Source: Chloroflexota bacterium
GTDB lineage: Bacteria > Chloroflexota > Anaerolineae > VGOG01
DNA: 6,805 nucleotides
Reading direction: 5' to 3'
Assembly: GCA_030615705.1 (NCBI GenBank)
Contig: JAUWYT010000084.1
Coordinates: 1 to 6,805 of the forward strand
Numbering within the stretch: the stretch's first letter is position 1; every line of letters starts with the position of its first letter. Shown here piece after piece: positions 5,192 through 6,805 of the stretch. A program made the position numbers and the translations under genes. The notes below the pieces were generated by a model, which saw only the letters and a program-made list of their open reading frames with translations, did not search any database and was not told the DNA's origin.

Positions 5192-5800
5192 ATGGCAGAG
5201 CGACTGCGGCTGTTTGTCAGCGCTGGCCCCGACCTGGAGGCCGAACGGGAGATCATCGGCCAGGCAGTGGCCCGACTGCCGGTTTCCCTGGGCTGGACCA
5301 TCAAGCGGACGCCAAAACGAGGTGCACCTCTGGCTCCAGCTCTGGAGGCCGTTCGGGCTTGTGATTTCTACGTGCTGCTCCTCGGCACAGACATCAGAGC
5401 ACCCGTGGGCTTGGAACTGATCACCGCCCGGCGGGTACGGAAGACCACATTGGCTTTCCTCAAAGAAGAGACGGCCCGCACTCCAGCCGCTAGAGTCTTC
5501 ATCAGCGATGCACAAGTGAACTGGACGCCGTTTCACAGTGGGCAAGAGCTGGAAACCCTGATCCAAAAGGCCCTCGCCCAGCGAATCTTGGAACGCGCCG
5601 AGAGCTATGCCATCAGCCCCGTCGAGTTGGAGACGCTCTTGGCCCTTATGGAGCAGCCGAGCTATAAGGAGATGGGCGAGCAGGAGCCTGGGGAAGCCAG
5701 CGGGGCTGGTGGTGGCGGGGTGATCATCGCTCCGCGCCGTGACCTGCCCCCCGGCGGAGTGCTCGTGGGTGAATCAACCAAGAAAGAGCTAATAGCATGA
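5192..5800 (+). CDS. DUF4062/TIR-like Rossmannoid domain protein
   Basis: A 202-aa cytoplasmic protein whose first ~135 residues have the look of DUF4062/TIR-like (nucleoside deoxyribosyltransferase-related) domains. Seen: strand RLRLFVSAG (4-12), DLEAEREII (14-22), ACDFYVLLLGTDIRAPVG (57-73), then ELITARRVRKTTLAFLK (75-91). E75, in an ELxxA setting after the strand, is placed like the catalytic Glu of TIR/NDT enzymes. In known proteins DUF4062 often sits at the N-terminus of STAND NTPases; here it is free-standing. The C-terminus (about 160-202) is Gly/Pro-rich and carries two similar short segments, GGVIIAP and GGVLVGE. ATG 5192 has GAGG 7 nt upstream; TTG 5186 is too close to it. The stop overlaps the start of the next gene (ATGA), implying translational coupling. 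The fold is inferred by eye; NADase or transferase activity is not demonstrated. Confidence 0.72.
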   Translation: MAERLRLFVSAGPDLEAEREIIGQAVARLPVSLGWTIKRTPKRGAPLAPALEAVRACDFYVLLLGTDIRAPVGLELITARRVRKTTLAFLKEETARTPAARVFISDAQVNWTPFHSGQELETLIQKALAQRILERAESYAISPVELETLLALMEQPSYKEMGEQEPGEASGAGGGGVIIAPRRDLPPGGVLVGESTKKELIA

Positions 5801-6279
5801 AGACTGTATCCAACGTAGCCAATACCACTTTGGTATCAATCATCGTTGTGGCAATCGGGTACTTTGCGCTTAGAAGGGGGTTGCTGGTCGGCCCTGTCAT
5901 CTTCCTCTTGGGCTTCGTTCCCATGGCGGGTGCCCGTCTGAACTGGCTGGAGTTGAGGCGATTGATCCCCGATATCGTCTTCGGAGCGTTGGATACGAGG
6001 CTGCTGATGATCGCTGCCCTGGCAGGGGCACAGACGTTTGGCGTCCTGGGGGCCATCGTCGGCAGCGCCATTGGCGACGCCGTGACTGACGGGATCGCTG
6101 GCTTCTTTGAGGGAAGCATCGCCGAATGGCTGAGGGAGAGGGGCATCGAAGAGGCCCGGACCGAGCTGGGGTCAGCTCTGGGCAAGATGAGCGGCTGCCT
6201 GTTGGGCAGCGGACTGGTCCTAACGATTGTGCTCCTCTTGGGGATACAGGCCCACCCGACGCTCGAAGTGCCAGGATAG
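5797..6279 (+). CDS. Small polytopic membrane protein, coupled to the TIR-like gene
   Basis: A 160-aa integral membrane protein I do not recognise by family. Hydrophobic segments: about 11-26 (TLVSIIVVAIGYFAL), 29-46, 66-92 (Gly/Ala-rich LLMIAALAGAQTFGVLGAIV) and 134-151 (CLLGSGLVLTIVLLLGI). A conserved-looking amphipathic loop lies between TM3 and TM4 (GDAVTDGIAGFFEG, then AEWLRERGIEEARTELGSALGKMSGC). This density of Gly and charged residues suggests a functional centre rather than a plain anchor. Its ATG overlaps the upstream stop by 4 nt and it has no strong Shine-Dalgarno of its own, so translation is probably coupled. Possible roles include a membrane effector or channel controlled by the upstream protein, or a transporter-like component; the sequence does not decide. 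Confidence 0.78.
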   Translation: MKTVSNVANTTLVSIIVVAIGYFALRRGLLVGPVIFLLGFVPMAGARLNWLELRRLIPDIVFGALDTRLLMIAALAGAQTFGVLGAIVGSAIGDAVTDGIAGFFEGSIAEWLRERGIEEARTELGSALGKMSGCLLGSGLVLTIVLLLGIQAHPTLEVPG

Positions 6280-6293
6280 AGGTGAATTAGGTG

Positions 6294-6365
6294 TGTCATT
6301 GCGAGCCCTGTCCTGAGTAGCCGCAGGCGTATCGAAGGGCTGCCGAAGGGCTCCTCGCAATGACA
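6294..6365. repeat. 72-bp element with perfect 12-bp inverted ends (TGTCATTGCGAG)
   Basis: TGTCATTGCGAG (6294-6305) and CTCGCAATGACA (6354-6365) are exact inverted repeats, extendable by CCCT/AGGG (6306-6309 with 6347-6350) across a 3-nt bulge. The interior carries TGTCCTGAG (6309-6317) and TCGAAGGG (6332-6339), the same core as the 4503-4550 tandem repeat but split by a longer insert. It begins 15 bp after the stop of the membrane gene and would form a strong RNA hairpin, though no T-run follows. No clear target-site duplication is seen. Confidence 0.9.
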
Positions 6366-6391
6366 GCGTGAAATAGCACTAGGGCGCAGCC

Positions 6392-6432
6392 AGCAAGGAG
6401 GGTGGCGGTCGAGACTGCCACCTTTCCCTGCT
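6392..6432 (+). terminator. Long GC-rich hairpin, possible terminator or leader structure
   Basis: AGCA, GGAG and GGTGGCGGT (6392-6409) pair with ACTGCCACC, TTTC and TGCT (6414-6432) around a CGAG tetraloop, with a few G-T pairs and one small internal loop. The core nine pairs are compact. Only a three-T run follows the core stem (6423-6425), so termination would be weak. It lies between the membrane gene and the sigma-factor gene and could end the former transcript or belong to the leader of the latter. Confidence 0.4.
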
Positions 6433-6524
6433 TATCGACCTTAACCAGCAAGACGAGCCGACCGATATTTGCCCGTATCTTTTTGACGATTGGTGCGTCT
6501 ATACTATTGGCAAGGAGTCATCTT

Positions 6525-6805
6525 TTGCCGAAGAAGAGCGATACGTTAACCCTTGTTGAGAGAGCTAAGCGCTACGAGCATCAGGCATTAGCCAAGCTTT
6601 GCGAGCTCTATTACAGAGATGTCTATAGCTATATTTACTATCGGGTCAGCAATGACCAGGACGCCGAGGATCTCACCAATGATGTCTTTTTGAAAATGGT
6701 AGAGGCGATCCGCTCCTGCCGCTCGCGTGGAGAGAAATCTTTCCTTGCCTGGCTCTTTCGCATTGCCAACAATAGCGTGGTTGACCATCACCGCCGCCAG
6801 GCAGT
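6525..6805 (+). CDS. ECF-type RNA polymerase sigma factor, N-terminal part (runs off window)
   Basis: An open frame of 93 visible residues begins with TTG at 6525, preceded by AAGGAG (6512-6517) at 7 nt spacing; no ATG start upstream fits. The protein shows sigma-70 region 2: LAKLCELYYRDVYSYIYYRV (22-41), DQDAEDLTNDVFLKMVEAI (44-62, core-polymerase-binding region 2.2) and FLAWLFRIANNSVVDHHRR (73-91, regions 2.3-2.4, promoter melting and -10 recognition). Region 4 lies beyond the right edge. Short-linker sigma factors of this group redirect RNA polymerase to stress or envelope regulons, usually under anti-sigma control; no partner is visible here. I find no convincing sigma-70 promoter in the upstream gap, which leaves room for autoregulation. 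The YYRV..DAEDLT style is common in Chloroflexota, a recollection rather than a test. Confidence 0.9.
   Translation, partial: MPKKSDTLTLVERAKRYEHQALAKLCELYYRDVYSYIYYRVSNDQDAEDLTNDVFLKMVEAIRSCRSRGEKSFLAWLFRIANNSVVDHHRRQA

Noticed and set aside
4868..5566. A 232-codon reverse-strand open frame
   Set aside because: It lies antisense to both the zinc-ribbon and TIR-like genes, shows no recognisable motif or ribosome site, and the plus-strand genes have clear domain signatures and operon structure.
6483..6505. TTGACG followed by TATACT before the sigma gene
   Set aside because: The spacer is only 11 bp, too short for a sigma-70 promoter.

Overview
This 6.8-kb stretch of bacterial chromosome has moderately high GC and compact genes. 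Most genes have a recognisable Shine-Dalgarno sequence, and several sit behind textbook sigma-70 promoters. The mix suggests an uncultured Chloroflexota-like lineage (Anaerolineae or a relative): an ECF sigma factor with the 'YYRV..DAEDLT..VF' style, an exported peptidase-MA protein with a C-terminal anchor, a four-helix-bundle S23-type gene behind short tandem repeats, and many small palindromic intergenic repeats. The phylum is an inference from gene style and was not tested.

Layout. On the minus strand, 1-1457 holds a four-helix-bundle (S23/IVP-type) gene that runs off the left edge. It is preceded by seven tandem 8-bp units that reach the stop codon of a carbamoyltransferase related to ArgF, AOTCase and YgeW. 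A divergent promoter pair at 1485-1573 drives that gene leftward and a complete RNase Z gene (1657-2586) rightward. Convergent to RNase Z is a minus-strand pair transcribed leftward from a promoter at 4560-4588: an exported HExxH peptidase-MA protein, then free methionine-(R)-sulfoxide reductase. A 351-bp repeat-rich intergenic region (4487-4837) holds two divergent promoters, a tandem 24-bp duplication, a nested dyad and a 91-bp inverted-repeat element. The plus strand then carries a three-gene operon: a small zinc-ribbon protein, a DUF4062/TIR-like Rossmannoid protein, and a four-TM membrane protein whose start overlaps the previous stop as ATGA. A 72-bp element with perfect 12-bp inverted ends and a long hairpin follow. 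The window ends inside an ECF sigma factor gene that starts with TTG.

How the parts relate. RNase Z (tRNA 3' processing), the carbamoyltransferase (amino-acid metabolism) and fRMsr (oxidative repair of methionine) look like housekeeping functions. The most intriguing unit is the operon at 4838-6279: a possible metal-binding recognition protein, a nucleotide-processing-like domain with a TIR-style Glu, and a small membrane protein. None of the three has an assigned function that I can recognise. Their coupling suggests a signalling or membrane-effector module, but this is a hypothesis.

A second theme is the dispersed repeat core TGTCCTGAG-n-TCGAAGGG and other palindromic elements, which sit repeatedly in promoter regions and 5' leaders.
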